Shown piece by piece: positions 1 through 10,174 of a stretch of DNA of 64,000 nt. The first letter of the stretch is position 1. Each line of letters opens with the position of its first letter. Origin of the DNA: Pseudoalteromonas arctica (lineage in GTDB: Bacteria; Pseudomonadota; Gammaproteobacteria; Enterobacterales; Alteromonadaceae); NCBI RefSeq assembly GCF_012927645.1, contig NZ_JABBMT010000002.1:62001-126000 (forward strand), given 5' to 3'. Position numbers and translations under genes: made by a program. The notes beneath the pieces are model-generated. The model did no database searches. It was not told the DNA's origin and saw only the letters and a program-made list of their open reading frames with translations.

Positions 1-673
1 CCAACATCGCAATGAATTTATCAAAATTAGCGATAACATCGGCATCAGTAATGTCTATATGCACTTGTGGCACAAAGGTGATTTCGTCAACTTCAAAATT
101 AATACCCTCAAACGCCTCTTCTAATGCTGTTTTGGCTTTGTAATATTCTATATGGGGAGCAAAAACCGATACTTTACCGTCTTCAACTTCAACATCGGTT
201 ACATCAACGTCAGCCATCATTAAAGCTTCAAGTACCACTTCATCATCGTCACCACTAAAGCCAAGTACAGCCAAATGATCAAACATATGAGCTACACAGC
301 CGGGCGTACCTATTTTTGAATCGGTTTTAGTAAACGGTAAGCGGACATCTTTAATAGTACGATTTGGATTATCTGTTAAACAATCAACAATCACCATACA
401 ATTACCTGGGCCATAGCCTTCGTAACGTGCTGTTGCATAATCTTCACCAGCTCCGCCAGCAGCTTTTTCTATCGCTTTTTCGATAACATGTGCTGGTACT
501 TGATCTCGCTTTGCACGTTCGATTAAGCGTTTTAGCGACTGGTTTACTTCTGGATCAGGTTCACCATTTTTTGCTGCTACGTAAATTTCTTTACCGTACT
601 TAGAATTAACTTTGGTTTTAGCATTGGCTGTTTTCGCCATGGAGCTTTTACGTACTTCAAATGCTCTGCCCAT
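1..673 (-). CDS. yebC: YebC/PmpR (YeeN-like) family DNA-binding regulator, C-terminus cut by window edge
   Basis: Reading leftward from an ATG at 671-673, an uninterrupted frame of 224 codons runs off the window. The N-terminus ([20 protein letters not shown]) and the segment [15 protein letters not shown] are typical of the YebC/TACO1 family, as is the stretch [22 protein letters not shown] in the middle domain. Family members are about 235-250 residues, so only 10-25 residues should be missing. YebC proteins bind DNA or assist translation of difficult peptides; members that start MGRAFE resemble the E. coli YeeN branch. The gene is monocistronic as far as can be seen, with about 320 bp of non-coding sequence upstream. 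The family is clear; which of the two roles applies is not. Confidence 0.93.
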   Translation of the reverse strand, partial: MGRAFEVRKSSMAKTANAKTKVNSKYGKEIYVAAKNGEPDPEVNQSLKRLIERAKRDQVPAHVIEKAIEKAAGGAGEDYATARYEGYGPGNCMVIVDCLTDNPNRTIKDVRLPFTKTDSKIGTPGCVAHMFDHLAVLGFSGDDDEVVLEALMMADVDVTDVEVEDGKVSVFAPHIEYYKAKTALEEAFEGINFEVDEITFVPQVHIDITDADVIANFDKFIAML

Positions 674-950
674 CTTATGCCTCTATTGGAAACTCGATAT
701 TGGCAACATTTTAACAATTTGCGCAGTATTGAGCTAGTGATTAAATAGCTACAGAATCACAATAATGACATTTTATTTGACACTTAACTTACATTTATAA
801 AAGTTAAACAACATGCTATTTAACATAATATATATAACCAACTAAACGGAAGCATTTAAAAGTCGAGATTGTTGTGTTTGCCCTAAGTTATTTATTAACT
901 TGAGCAATTGGACATGAAACGGAATATATTCGTATTGACTATAAAAACTA
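674..950. other. Intergenic region, A+T-rich, no gene seen
   Basis: No convincing coding frame was found. The stretch should hold the promoter of the leftward yebC-like gene. Around 818-835 the minus strand reads TATATTATGTTAAAT, identical to the right (XerD) half of an E. coli-type dif site, but the XerC half does not match, so it is not called a dif site. Confidence 0.5.
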
Positions 951-982
951 ATAAAAACGCGCACAAAATTACTGTGCGCGTC
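951..982 (-). terminator. Rho-independent terminator of the M1 peptidase operon
   Basis: Arms CGCGCAC (958-964) and GTGCGCG (974-980) form a 7-bp GC-rich stem. Read leftward it is followed by TTTTT. It lies just after the stop codon of the minus-strand gene ending at 997. Confidence 0.85.
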
Positions 983-996
983 GATTTGGGGACTGC

Positions 997-1515
997 CTAC
1001 TGAGTTTGCTCTACCGCAGTATTAGCTGGTTCAAAACGTGCTTCTAACCAAGTGTCATCTTGGGCAAAGTAAAGTGTTTTCACTTTGCCTTGGCCTTCAA
1101 CATTAACCATATTCACTTGTGCAGGCCATAAATCACGCAACGCACCGTGACTCATACGGATACCTTTAATATCGTTAGGGATTGGCGCTTCTTGGTAAAC
1201 CCAAAAAAACTTACCATCAACTTGCGCACCCACTTCCTTCAGTACTAGCGGCTCACCATCGAGTGTTTGTAAAGCAACATGTGATTCTATGTAATCTACA
1301 AACCGTTGCTGATCTTCTTTATTACTAATAATATCAGCACCACTGGCAAATAAATGTTCCACAGCATGCTCGGTATCATGTAAATAAAAACGATGCATCA
1401 ACTCAATATTACTCGTCCGCTTATTGAATAAAACAGTAGTTACTGATGCTTTAAGTTGATGCGCCATTGCTGGCATAACAGCTATAAAAGCAAGAATAAT
1501 AAGCATAATACGCAT
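997..1515 (-). CDS. Small exported protein, DUF6702-like, partner of M1 peptidase
   Basis: This 172-residue protein starts with a signal peptide (MRIMLIILAFIAVMPAMAHQ, cleavage likely after AMA). The mature part (KASVTTVLFNKRTSNIEL...HRFYLHDTEHAVEHL) resembles the DUF6702 family of small periplasmic proteins often found beside M1-type peptidases. No catalytic motif is visible. Its ATG overlaps the stop codon of the upstream peptidase gene by one base (TAATG), so translation is probably coupled and the pair forms one operon closed by the terminator at 951-982. Its function is unknown; an accessory or substrate-handling role for the peptidase is inference from position. Confidence 0.8.
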   Translation of the reverse strand: MRIMLIILAFIAVMPAMAHQLKASVTTVLFNKRTSNIELMHRFYLHDTEHAVEHLFASGADIISNKEDQQRFVDYIESHVALQTLDGEPLVLKEVGAQVDGKFFWVYQEAPIPNDIKGIRMSHGALRDLWPAQVNMVNVEGQGKVKTLYFAQDDTWLEARFEPANTAVEQTQ

Positions 1516-3956
1516 TATTCTGGTTCCTTATCGCTGTCTTTTTCATCACCTGTTTTTAGTTCAGTTTTAATATCGTGCATAATATCACGGCTGACTTTGG
1601 CTTTACTTTGCTCTTTTTTATACACTTCAATACGTGAAGGGATAATACGACGAGGGTAGTTATTATTTTCAACATCTACGTCTGCAGTTTCCCAACGAGG
1701 ATCAACCGTTACCGATACCAAAGGCTTGTTCTTATCAGTAATAATAAGTTTTTGCACATGTTTGTGGTTGCGACGCCAGATTTCGGCAGGGATCATACGC
1801 GCTTCTTTAGTACCATCTTCATAGGTAAGCTCAAGTAAAATTGGCATTACTAGGCCGCCTAAATTCGAAAATTCAAGCACGTAGTAGTTTTTATCTTCTG
1901 CGACTGCGCGATCCAGTACTTTACGCTCCCATGGCTCTAAGCCTTTTAAGAATTTATTGTACGAGTTGCGCTCTTTGTTTGTAACAGTGAAGCGGTCGTT
2001 TTCATCATAGAAATCCGTTACGTCGGTATTTTCTTCAATCCATAACTTTTTAGCTTCAGCTTTATTGCGTTCAACAAATAGTGGCATAGGTTTAGCCGCT
2101 TCAATATCACGTAAGCGATTAAAATCTATATCAGGGTTTTTGGTATCTAAACGTAATTGATAGACTTTATCGAGCGAGATATCAACATGATCAGTGCTAT
2201 AAAACCAGCCACGCCAGAACCAATCTAAATCAACACCTGATGCTTCTTCCATTGTACGGAAAAAATCAGCAGGGGTAGGGCGCTTATACTTCCAACGCTG
2301 AGCGTATTCTTTAAACGCAAAATCAAACAGCTCACGGCCTAGAATAACTTCACGCAAAATATTCAGTGCGGCCGCAGGTTTGGTATAAGCATTGGGCCCT
2401 AAACGTAGTACGCTGTCTGATTGAGTCATTATTGGCACTTGATTTTCAGACTTCATATAGGCAACAACATCACGTGGTTCAACACCCCATGGAATAGTTG
2501 GATCCCATTCACGCCCAGCAACCCCATCTAAAAAGCTGTTTAAACCTTCATCCATCCAAGTCCATTGGCGCTCATCAGAGTTCACCACCATAGGAAAGTA
2601 AATATGACCAACCTCGTGGATCACCACGCCAATTAAAAAGCGCTTTTCAGCTTGTGAATAAGTACGCGAACCGTCATCCTGTAACTCAGTTCGTGGGCCA
2701 TTAAAGGTGATCATTGGATACTCCATACCGCCGACAGGACCATTGACTGACTGCGCAACAGGGTATGGATAATCAAATGAAAAGCGCGAATAAACTTCCA
2801 TCGTGTGTACGATTGCTTCGGTCGAATACTTCTTCCATAAATCGCCACCTTCTTTGGGGAAAAATGACATAGCCATCACTAATGGCTGATCATTACCGCC
2901 TTGTTGATAACCTTTTGCATCCCACATAAATTTACGCGACGACGCCCAAGCAAAGTCACGCACATTTTCAGCTTTAAAGTGCCATGTTTTGGTCTTCTCT
3001 GTGCCTTCTTTTTCATTTTCTAAGGCTTCATCTTCAGTAACGATAAATACTGGACGCTTTGTATTTTTGGCTTGTTCTAAACGGTTTCGCTGAGTGCGGG
3101 TCAGCACACTGCTAGCATTATCAAGCTTACCCGTTGCTGAGACGATATGATCGGCAGGAACCGTGATCTCAACATCATAATCACCAAATTCTAGCGTAAA
3201 CTCACCACTGCCTAAAAAGGCTTTATTAGTCCATGCTTCGTAGTCTGTATAAGCAGCTAAACGTGGAAACCATTGAGCAAGTAAGAATATATCGTTGCCA
3301 TCTTTTTCAAAGTGCTCATAACCAGAGCGAGCGCCAACGGCATCCTCTTCAACGATGTTAAAAGCAAAGTCCATACTAAATTCGGTGTCTTTACCTGGAT
3401 TCAATGGTTCATTTAAGTCAATACGCATTAGCGTATCAACAACTGTAACTTTTAATTCTTTACCGTTGTCATCTTTAACATTAGCAATCGTAAAGCCAAG
3501 TTCATTGTCACTCATAAATTGTTGACGACGTAGCTGGCTTAAACTTAATTTAGTTGCTTTTGGTTGTGGATCTCCCTGCAAGGCAGAACCATTAAAAGTT
3601 GCGCTACGTTCTGCAATAGAGTCACTTTTAAAAATATTTTGATCGAGTTGCAACCATAAATACTTGAGTGTGTGTGGTGAATTATTTTTATACTCTATGG
3701 TTTGACTTGCTGTTAAGCGACGCGCTTTTTCATCAAGCTTTACATCGATGTCGTAATTAACATGCTGTTGCCAATATTTTTCACCAGGTTCACCTGCTGC
3801 ACTGCGATAAACATTCGGTGTAGGCAGCACTTCATCAAGTTGGCGAAACTTATCAACATAACTGCCTTTTGTTTGCTCAACTGCAGAAGCCATAACAGTA
3901 CTTGAGAGAGCTAACGGTAAAAATATAGCCCCAAAAGTTACAACTGCTTTTTTCAT
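1515..3956 (-). CDS. M1 family zinc metallopeptidase (aminopeptidase N-like), exported
   Basis: The 813-residue protein starts at the ATG at 3954-3956, preceded by AGGATTAATT as ribosome binding site; a longer frame upstream lacks one. It begins with a signal peptide (MKKAVVTFGAIFLPLALSS...). The zinc site is HEVGH near residue 443 with the third ligand in DEGLN about 18 residues later, the gluzincin spacing. The exopeptidase motif appears as GGMEYP instead of the classical GAMEN, as in other bacterial M1 proteins of this subgroup. It probably trims N-terminal residues from peptides in the periplasm. The C-terminal 150 residues are charged and lack recognisable domains. It is co-transcribed with the DUF6702-like gene. 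Confidence 0.92.
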   Translation of the reverse strand: MKKAVVTFGAIFLPLALSSTVMASAVEQTKGSYVDKFRQLDEVLPTPNVYRSAAGEPGEKYWQQHVNYDIDVKLDEKARRLTASQTIEYKNNSPHTLKYLWLQLDQNIFKSDSIAERSATFNGSALQGDPQPKATKLSLSQLRRQQFMSDNELGFTIANVKDDNGKELKVTVVDTLMRIDLNEPLNPGKDTEFSMDFAFNIVEEDAVGARSGYEHFEKDGNDIFLLAQWFPRLAAYTDYEAWTNKAFLGSGEFTLEFGDYDVEITVPADHIVSATGKLDNASSVLTRTQRNRLEQAKNTKRPVFIVTEDEALENEKEGTEKTKTWHFKAENVRDFAWASSRKFMWDAKGYQQGGNDQPLVMAMSFFPKEGGDLWKKYSTEAIVHTMEVYSRFSFDYPYPVAQSVNGPVGGMEYPMITFNGPRTELQDDGSRTYSQAEKRFLIGVVIHEVGHIYFPMVVNSDERQWTWMDEGLNSFLDGVAGREWDPTIPWGVEPRDVVAYMKSENQVPIMTQSDSVLRLGPNAYTKPAAALNILREVILGRELFDFAFKEYAQRWKYKRPTPADFFRTMEEASGVDLDWFWRGWFYSTDHVDISLDKVYQLRLDTKNPDIDFNRLRDIEAAKPMPLFVERNKAEAKKLWIEENTDVTDFYDENDRFTVTNKERNSYNKFLKGLEPWERKVLDRAVAEDKNYYVLEFSNLGGLVMPILLELTYEDGTKEARMIPAEIWRRNHKHVQKLIITDKNKPLVSVTVDPRWETADVDVENNNYPRRIIPSRIEVYKKEQSKAKVSRDIMHDIKTELKTGDEKDSDKEPE

Positions 3957-4300
3957 AATTAATCCTGTTAATTTTTCGTAAGCATACTTTGTCAAAATAG
4001 TAAGATATATTCAATTAAATAGCGATAAACCGCCGCATTTATAGGGTAAAAAATAACTAACACTGAAATACTGATGATTAACAACAAGGCAATTATTGTA
4101 AAGGGGGTTTACAGCAACTTTTGTACGAAATTCAGACTTGATTGCGGCTATTTTTGTATTAATGGCTAAATAATGAATTCTTTAGTTGACCTTTATAGTC
4201 ATTTGTATTTAAAATCGCCCACTTTTTTGATTTGAGGGGTTAAAAGCGCCGCTTTTTTCCTCAAAAATGTTTCAACATACTAGTAAAATGCGGTGGGCAT
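3957..4300. other. Intergenic region between divergent genes
   Basis: About 340 bp of A+T-rich sequence holds the promoters of the leftward peptidase operon and the rightward small membrane protein gene. A short hairpin (AAAAGCG/CGCTTTT) near 4240-4258 followed by a few T residues may be a weak terminator or part of a leader. No coding frame is supported. Confidence 0.4.
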
Positions 4301-4540
4301 ATGGATTTTTATATCCTAAAAAAACAACGAGAAGTAATTGCAATTCCAGCAGATGAACAAAGTTGTAAACAGTATTTAGATTCAGGTTATTTTTATATTG
4401 ATAAAGTAGCTGCCTGTAACGAAACGAATGCGTTAAAAGTACTACAGGCCAAACAAACCAAAGCACTCAAAGTACCATTAGTGCTGGCATTGTTAGCTTT
4501 ACCCATGGTGATCTTTGCTTGGTATAACCTAACAAGTTAA
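4301..4540 (+). CDS. Small hypothetical membrane-anchored protein
   Basis: A 79-residue frame: a soluble N-terminal part of about 50 residues (MDFYILKKQREVIAIPADEQ...) with two cysteines, then one hydrophobic segment (VPLVLALLALPMVIFAWYNL) close to the C-terminus, giving a tail-anchored layout. GGTGGG lies upstream at ribosome-binding distance. The antisense frame is a shadow. I do not recognise the family. It sits just upstream of sbcDC in the same direction but is separated by about 75 bp with its own hairpin, so co-transcription is uncertain. Confidence 0.6.
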   Translation: MDFYILKKQREVIAIPADEQSCKQYLDSGYFYIDKVAACNETNALKVLQAKQTKALKVPLVLALLALPMVIFAWYNLTS

Positions 4541-4588
4541 AGATTTAGCTTGTGCCCTTGCATCTTAATTTAGCTTGGGTATATTGAC

Positions 4589-4612
4589 GCTCTTAACTGT
4601 TTTTTAAGAGCG
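4589..4612 (+). promoter_or_regulatory. Hairpin immediately upstream of sbcD start
   Basis: The inverted repeat CGCTCTTAA/TTAAGAGCG closes 4 bases before the sbcD ATG at 4617. The only ribosome-binding-like bases (AAGAG) lie in the 3' arm, so folding would hide them. It could limit SbcD translation or act as a weak terminator for the gene before it. Confidence 0.45.
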
Positions 4613-4616
4613 TGAC

Positions 4617-5861
4617 ATGAAAGTCTTACATACCTCCGATTGGCATTTAGGCCAACAATTTTACGAACACAATCGCTGCCAAGAGCATCAGGTATTTTTT
4701 AGTTGGCTAATAGACACGCTCGTCACACAACAAATAGATCTACTGTTAGTTGCAGGTGATATTTATCACACAGCTACCCCGCCAGCTAGCAGTGAAAATC
4801 AGCTCTACCAATTTATAAAAGATGCCAAAAAACACTGCCCTACATTACAAATAGTGCTGATTGGCGGTAATCATGATTCTGCAAATCGTATAATGGCCGC
4901 CCAACCTCTGCTAGCTCAGTTTGATACTCAGGTCGTAGGGCGTTTTGATGCGAACAACCCCGCAGATGTAGTACTGCGTTTAAATAGTAACTCTGTAACA
5001 GCTCATATCGTTGCAATGCCATTTTTACGTGCCAGTGATGTTAGCTCACTTAGTCACACTGAAAACGGTTACGATTACGCTCAAGGCATAGCTAAGGCGT
5101 ACCAGCTAAGTATTGAACATGCGCTCAGTGATAAGCCTGCAACAACGCCGTTGATAGTGATGGGCCACTTGCATGCCAAGGGCGGCGATATCTCCAGTGA
5201 TTCAGAGCGAAATTTAGTAATTGGCGGAGAAGAATCTGTAACGGCACACGTATTCAGCAAGCATGCTAATTACGTTGCCCTAGGTCACTTACATAAAGCG
5301 CAAATAGTCGCACAGTCAGACACTATCCGCTATAGCGGTACACCAATGCCGATGTCGTTTTCCGAGCGCAACTATAAACACCAAGTATGTGTGGCTGAGT
5401 TTACAACCACGACTGATGATACGATTACAGTGACTGTAACCCCCCTTTACATTCCTCGCCCAACAGAAGTGATTTTATTACCTGAAGGAGAGTGCGTACC
5501 GCTTGAACAATTATGCCAACAATTATCGAGTCTAGACCTAAGCCAGTATAGTCAAGCTCCGTATTTAAGAGTAAAGCTCAGTGCAGGGGATACCGATACA
5601 ACTTTTCGAGAGCAAATTGAACAAGCACTAGAGAACAAAGAAGTGCGCTTTTGCGGCATAGAACGCGTTCGGCAGCAAAATAAAGAGCAGCGTTTAACTG
5701 TCTTTGAAGATTTAAGTCAAGTCGAAATGCTCAACCCACACATGTTATTAGAGCAAGCGTTTGCTAATAACAAAGACATGGCGGGGCAAACTGTCCCGGA
5801 TGAGCTAAAAGCCCTTTTAAACGATGTAATAAGCGAACTTGCGGAGCAAGAACAACTATGA
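4617..5861 (+). CDS. sbcD: Nuclease SbcCD subunit D (Mre11-like)
   Basis: This 414-residue protein is the nuclease subunit of SbcCD, which opens hairpins and processes DNA ends at palindromes, stalled forks and breaks. The metallophosphoesterase motifs occur in order: TSDWHLGQ (residues 6-13), AGDIYH (usual form GDxFD/H), GGNHDS, GHLH and LGHLHK with the final metal-binding histidines. The length matches the E. coli protein (about 400). The C-terminal third is the capping and dimerisation part. Its stop overlaps the sbcC start (ATGA, 5858-5861), so the subunits are translationally coupled. Confidence 0.97.
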   Translation: MKVLHTSDWHLGQQFYEHNRCQEHQVFFSWLIDTLVTQQIDLLLVAGDIYHTATPPASSENQLYQFIKDAKKHCPTLQIVLIGGNHDSANRIMAAQPLLAQFDTQVVGRFDANNPADVVLRLNSNSVTAHIVAMPFLRASDVSSLSHTENGYDYAQGIAKAYQLSIEHALSDKPATTPLIVMGHLHAKGGDISSDSERNLVIGGEESVTAHVFSKHANYVALGHLHKAQIVAQSDTIRYSGTPMPMSFSERNYKHQVCVAEFTTTTDDTITVTVTPLYIPRPTEVILLPEGECVPLEQLCQQLSSLDLSQYSQAPYLRVKLSAGDTDTTFREQIEQALENKEVRFCGIERVRQQNKEQRLTVFEDLSQVEMLNPHMLLEQAFANNKDMAGQTVPDELKALLNDVISELAEQEQL

Positions 5862-8800
5862 AAATAACCGCAGTACGCATCCATAACTTAGCCTCAATTG
5901 TTGATGCCGAAATCGACTTTACCAAAGCACCGTTAAAGGATGCTGGTTTATTTGCCATAACGGGCGACACCGGTGCAGGAAAAAGCACTTTTTTAGATGC
6001 GATTTGCTTAGCCCTTTATACCAAAACAGCTCGATTAAGAGGTGATAAAGGTAACTTAATAGATTTTAATGGCGACAGTATAAAGTTAAATGATCCACGT
6101 AACTTATTACGTAAGGGTAAATGGCAAGGTTTTGCCGAGGTCGATTTTTTAGGCCAAGATAAACAGCTCTATCGCGCACGCTATACCATTCGAAGAACGC
6201 ATAAAAAAATAACCGGCAAGTTAAAAGTAGCAGAGCACAGCCTTTATACTTTGCCAGACGAAACGCTAATCGCAGATAAAAGCAACACCATAAAAGAAGT
6301 CGAAAGTAAAATAGGGCTCAACTTTGAACAATTCTCGCGGGCGGTATTATTAGCGCAGCATGAGTTTGCAGCATTTTTAAAAGCCACGGGTGATGAACGA
6401 GCCCAGCTTCTAGAATGCTTAACTGGCACAGATAAGTTTAGCTTGATTGGTAAACGTATTTTTGAGCGTCATAAGGAACAGCTAAATAAACTCGAACTAC
6501 TCAAAGCCAGTTTAGCCAGTTATACCTTACTCACTGACGAAGAACTTGCCGCGCAAACTGAACTACTTGATGATTTAAAACAGCAAATTGAAGATACTAT
6601 AAAAACTTTAGCTGGCATCGAGCAGGGCATAAACTGGTATAAGCAAGCCAATAGCTTAGAGCAAGCACTTAATCAAGCACAACAAAATCAACAACAAGCC
6701 AATGCAGCGCTTATAGCCATTGCAGCACAAAGTGAACAGGCTAAACAAGCACAAAGTGCGTTGGAAATTAAAGACAACCGCAATCGTTTTAAAAGTTTAA
6801 CAGCGCAAAATAATGAGCTAAATACCAAGATAAGTGATTTAAAGAGTATTGATCACATGGCACTTATTACTGATCTTACCTGCGCACTTGAAAAGCACAG
6901 CGAGAGCTTGCAAACGGCAAAACAACAACAAAAAAGCGCAGAACCACTCATTGCTAAAGCGCGTGAGCTCGATAATCAACTTGCGATGCAAACACAAACA
7001 ATAACCAGCATTACAAGGCAAAATGAAAAAGAGCAAAAACAACTTACTCATTTACAGCAGCAATTTAAACAAAGCCAAGCAAGTTATCAGCAGGCAAAAA
7101 AACACTCCGAGCAACATCAGCAATGGCTGAACCAACATAGTCAACTTAAACAACTAGCGAGTGATTGGAATTACTATCAGCATAGCTTTAATCAGTTTTT
7201 GCACGCTAAGCAACAATTTGCAACAACGACTGAGCAAAGTACACAGCTAGCAGCAGAGCTTATACGGCAAAACGAGCAGCTGGAAACACAAACTAAAACA
7301 CTGACGCTAAGCGAACAAACACTTTTAAGCGAACAGCAAAAGCTTGAGCAGCTAAACACGCAACACAGCCAGTTTAATATTGAGCAATGTGATGCCAAAC
7401 TAAAAAGTATCGATTACTTAAAAGAGCAACGCGAGCGTTATAAACAGTTTAATCAAGAGCTAAAGCAAAGCACGCAACAACAAAGTGTTATTGCAACCAA
7501 GCTAAGCCAGGGCGAGCAAACACACACAACACTAACCCAGAACCTTGTAACACGAGAGCAAACGCTTAAACACAGTGAATACGCACTAAATCAAGCCCGC
7601 TTGCGTGCCAGCGAAAGTGTCGAACATTTGCGTGCTCAACTTACACCAAATGAACCTTGTGTGGTATGTGGGGCAACCGAACATCCATTCGCAGATCAGC
7701 AATTGACTAACTTGATCGCTGCTTTTGAAAATGACTATAAAACTGCAAAGCAGCACTACGACAATGCCCTCGCAGATCTTCACTCGCATCAAACTCAGCA
7801 TGCGGTGCTCGTTACTGAACACACACAACACAGCCAAGCGGTACAGACTGCACAGACAAAACTGCTTGAAATAAAACAGACCATGCAAGCAGCGCGAACT
7901 GAACTTAATGACTTAACCCCTGAGCAATTGGAAGCCAGTTACATTGCCCTCAATGCACAAAAAACACAGTATTATGCAACACAAAAACAACAGCGCAACT
8001 TGCAAGAGCAAGTAAACCAACTGCAAAGCATCGTTAAAAATGAGCAGCAAGCTCAACAACAGTTGCATGCACGCCATGTTGAACTAAGCAATCAACAAAA
8101 TCGGCTCAATAGCAAGCTAAGTGAGCTAAGCACACAAATTAATGAGCTAACCGCGATCCTTGACTCACAATTTCAAGAGGCTCAATTTTGGCAACAATTA
8201 CAAACAAACGCGCTTAATTTAACTGAATTAAATCAGCAGGTTGAGAAATACAAACACAACCTAGAACAGCTTGAACAAGCGCAAAAACAACTCGATAGCG
8301 CTAACCAACAGATGCAGCAGTTTACACCGCTGATCAGTAATGCAGAGCAAATCTTAAAAAACTTAAATAATGATTTAGCCACAGCACAACAACAATATAG
8401 CAGCATGCAAAGTGAGCGATTAGCGCTATTTAATAATGAACAGATCAGTGCTGACGATTACCAAGCAAAACTAGCTGCTCAACAAGAGCAATGCCAAGCA
8501 CAACTCCAGCACAGCCAAAAAGCGCACGATAACGCGATAAAACAACGCGACGAGCAGGCTATAACGCTGCAAGGTATCGAGCAACGACTACTTGAAAATG
8601 CGCAAGAACAAGCGGCTCTCGATACTCGCTATAATCAATGGTTTGCTGAATTTAAAAGCCGCTACAGCGATGCAAGCCACGAACAGATCACAACCTTACT
8701 AACACTAAGTAGCGATGAAATTAACACACATTTGAAGCAACATGAACAATTAGCGCAAGCTTTAATCGATGAAAATGCCGCATTAAAGCAGCACAAACAC

Positions 8801-9499
8801 GCATACTTACAGCATCAAAACACCGATAAACCTAAGCAACCCCATGCTGAACTTATTCAACAGTTAGCCAATTTAAACGATCAGCAAGCAGCGCAGCACA
8901 AAGCACAGCTTGCAACCAATACGGTGCTTGAGCAGCACAAGCAAAACCGTCAGGCGCTGCAAGGCAAGCAAACTGAATTGGCAACCTTGCAAAAACACGT
9001 AGAGCAATGGCATGTACTTAATAAAGTATTGGGAGATGCAACGGGTAAAACCATGCGTAACTTAGCGCAAACGCAAACGCTAAAAATATTATTACACTAT
9101 GCAAACAGCCACTTACGAACATTGAACAAACGCTATGAGCTGACTGCTATTGAGCAAACCTTGGATATCGCCATTGTTGATAAAGACATGGCCGATGAGC
9201 AACGTTCAGTTAATACCTTATCCGGCGGCGAGTCGTTTTTAGTCTCGTTGGCACTTGCACTAGGGCTTGCATCTTTGTCATCCAATAAAGTAAGCATTAA
9301 CTCTTTGTTTATTGATGAAGGCTTTGGTACGTTAGACAGTGAAACATTAAGCATTGCCATGGATGCACTTGATTCATTACAAGCGCAAGGGCGCAAAGTG
9401 GGCGTGATCTCCCATGTATCGCAAATGACAGAGCGGGTTGCTACCCAAGTTCATGTCGCCAAGAAACCTGGTGGCTATTCGACTGTTACAATTATTTAA
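5858..9499 (+). CDS. sbcC: Nuclease SbcCD subunit C (Rad50-like SMC ATPase)
   Basis: This 1213-residue SMC-type ATPase has an N-terminal Walker A (GDTGAGKST, residues 36-44), a very long Gln/Lys-rich coiled coil, a zinc hook (CVVC, near residue 600), a returning coiled coil, and at the C-terminus the ABC signature LSGGES (near 1120) and Walker B LFIDEGFGTLD (near 1150). It drives the SbcD nuclease by ATP-dependent DNA clamping. The coiled coil is unusually rich in glutamine. It overlaps sbcD by 4 bp and is followed 9 bp later by a methyltransferase gene. Confidence 0.97.
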   Translation: MKITAVRIHNLASIVDAEIDFTKAPLKDAGLFAITGDTGAGKSTFLDAICLALYTKTARLRGDKGNLIDFNGDSIKLNDPRNLLRKGKWQGFAEVDFLGQDKQLYRARYTIRRTHKKITGKLKVAEHSLYTLPDETLIADKSNTIKEVESKIGLNFEQFSRAVLLAQHEFAAFLKATGDERAQLLECLTGTDKFSLIGKRIFERHKEQLNKLELLKASLASYTLLTDEELAAQTELLDDLKQQIEDTIKTLAGIEQGINWYKQANSLEQALNQAQQNQQQANAALIAIAAQSEQAKQAQSALEIKDNRNRFKSLTAQNNELNTKISDLKSIDHMALITDLTCALEKHSESLQTAKQQQKSAEPLIAKARELDNQLAMQTQTITSITRQNEKEQKQLTHLQQQFKQSQASYQQAKKHSEQHQQWLNQHSQLKQLASDWNYYQHSFNQFLHAKQQFATTTEQSTQLAAELIRQNEQLETQTKTLTLSEQTLLSEQQKLEQLNTQHSQFNIEQCDAKLKSIDYLKEQRERYKQFNQELKQSTQQQSVIATKLSQGEQTHTTLTQNLVTREQTLKHSEYALNQARLRASESVEHLRAQLTPNEPCVVCGATEHPFADQQLTNLIAAFENDYKTAKQHYDNALADLHSHQTQHAVLVTEHTQHSQAVQTAQTKLLEIKQTMQAARTELNDLTPEQLEASYIALNAQKTQYYATQKQQRNLQEQVNQLQSIVKNEQQAQQQLHARHVELSNQQNRLNSKLSELSTQINELTAILDSQFQEAQFWQQLQTNALNLTELNQQVEKYKHNLEQLEQAQKQLDSANQQMQQFTPLISNAEQILKNLNNDLATAQQQYSSMQSERLALFNNEQISADDYQAKLAAQQEQCQAQLQHSQKAHDNAIKQRDEQAITLQGIEQRLLENAQEQAALDTRYNQWFAEFKSRYSDASHEQITTLLTLSSDEINTHLKQHEQLAQALIDENAALKQHKHAYLQHQNTDKPKQPHAELIQQLANLNDQQAAQHKAQLATNTVLEQHKQNRQALQGKQTELATLQKHVEQWHVLNKVLGDATGKTMRNLAQTQTLKILLHYANSHLRTLNKRYELTAIEQTLDIAIVDKDMADEQRSVNTLSGGESFLVSLALALGLASLSSNKVSINSLFIDEGFGTLDSETLSIAMDALDSLQAQGRKVGVISHVSQMTERVATQVHVAKKPGGYSTVTII

Positions 9500-9508
9500 G
9501 GAATCGTA

Positions 9509-10174
9509 ATGCCAACATTTACACAAGACGAAGCAACGCAGTATGATTCTCGCATCCCTCGTTTAGTACCGGGGTATGAATTGCTGCACAACAGTACCGC
9601 AGCGCAACTACAAGCAACACTCGGCGATGAAGCGCATATTTTGGTGGTAGGCGCTGGTACAGGTAAAGAAATAGCACAACTTGCTGCCCTGCAGCCGAAA
9701 TGGCATTTTACTGCTCAAGATATCTCGCAAGACATGCTCGATATCGCAAAACAACGATTTGTTAAGCTTGGGATCAGTGAGCAGGTTACTTTACACTTAG
9801 GCTCACCATGTGAGCTTAAACAGCAAGCAGATGCCGCATTATGCTTATTAGTAATGCACTTTGTGGCAGATAACGGCGATAAAAAAGCCATGTTGCAAGC
9901 AATTAGCACACAGCTAAAAGCACATGGGCAATTATATTTAGCCGATTTAATGCGTCCAGAAACACTTTTTGAGCGCGATGCCCAGTTGATACTCAGCAAA
10001 CAATTAGGCTTAACTGAAACAGGAGTAGAGCGCATGCAGCATAATTTTGAGCATGAGTTTTTCCCGCTCGATAGAATTCGCCTTGCCGACTTACTCGATG
10101 AAACAGGCTTCAATAGTGGCAAGTTGTATTTTAAAGCACTCGGTTTTAGTGGTTATGTGGCACAAAAACGTTAA
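9509..10174 (+). CDS. Class I SAM-dependent methyltransferase
   Basis: A 221-residue protein with a Rossmann-type methyltransferase fold: motif I ILVVGAGTGKE (near residues 44-54), an acidic end of strand 2 (FTAQDISQDMLDIAKQRF), and motif IV region ADAALCLLVMHFVAD. The start has AAGGAATCGTA upstream. It resembles small-molecule methyltransferases; the substrate cannot be told from sequence. It lies 9 bp after sbcC, so it is probably the last gene of the sbcDC operon, although a DNA-repair link is not implied. Confidence 0.85.
   Translation: MPTFTQDEATQYDSRIPRLVPGYELLHNSTAAQLQATLGDEAHILVVGAGTGKEIAQLAALQPKWHFTAQDISQDMLDIAKQRFVKLGISEQVTLHLGSPCELKQQADAALCLLVMHFVADNGDKKAMLQAISTQLKAHGQLYLADLMRPETLFERDAQLILSKQLGLTETGVERMQHNFEHEFFPLDRIRLADLLDETGFNSGKLYFKALGFSGYVAQKR

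Noticed and set aside
818..840. dif-like sequence (minus strand TATATTATGTTAAAT)
   Set aside because: The XerD half matches E. coli dif exactly but the XerC half (expected GGTGCGCATAA) does not. In A+T-rich sequence a half match can be chance, and the place is 60 kb from the terminus sites.
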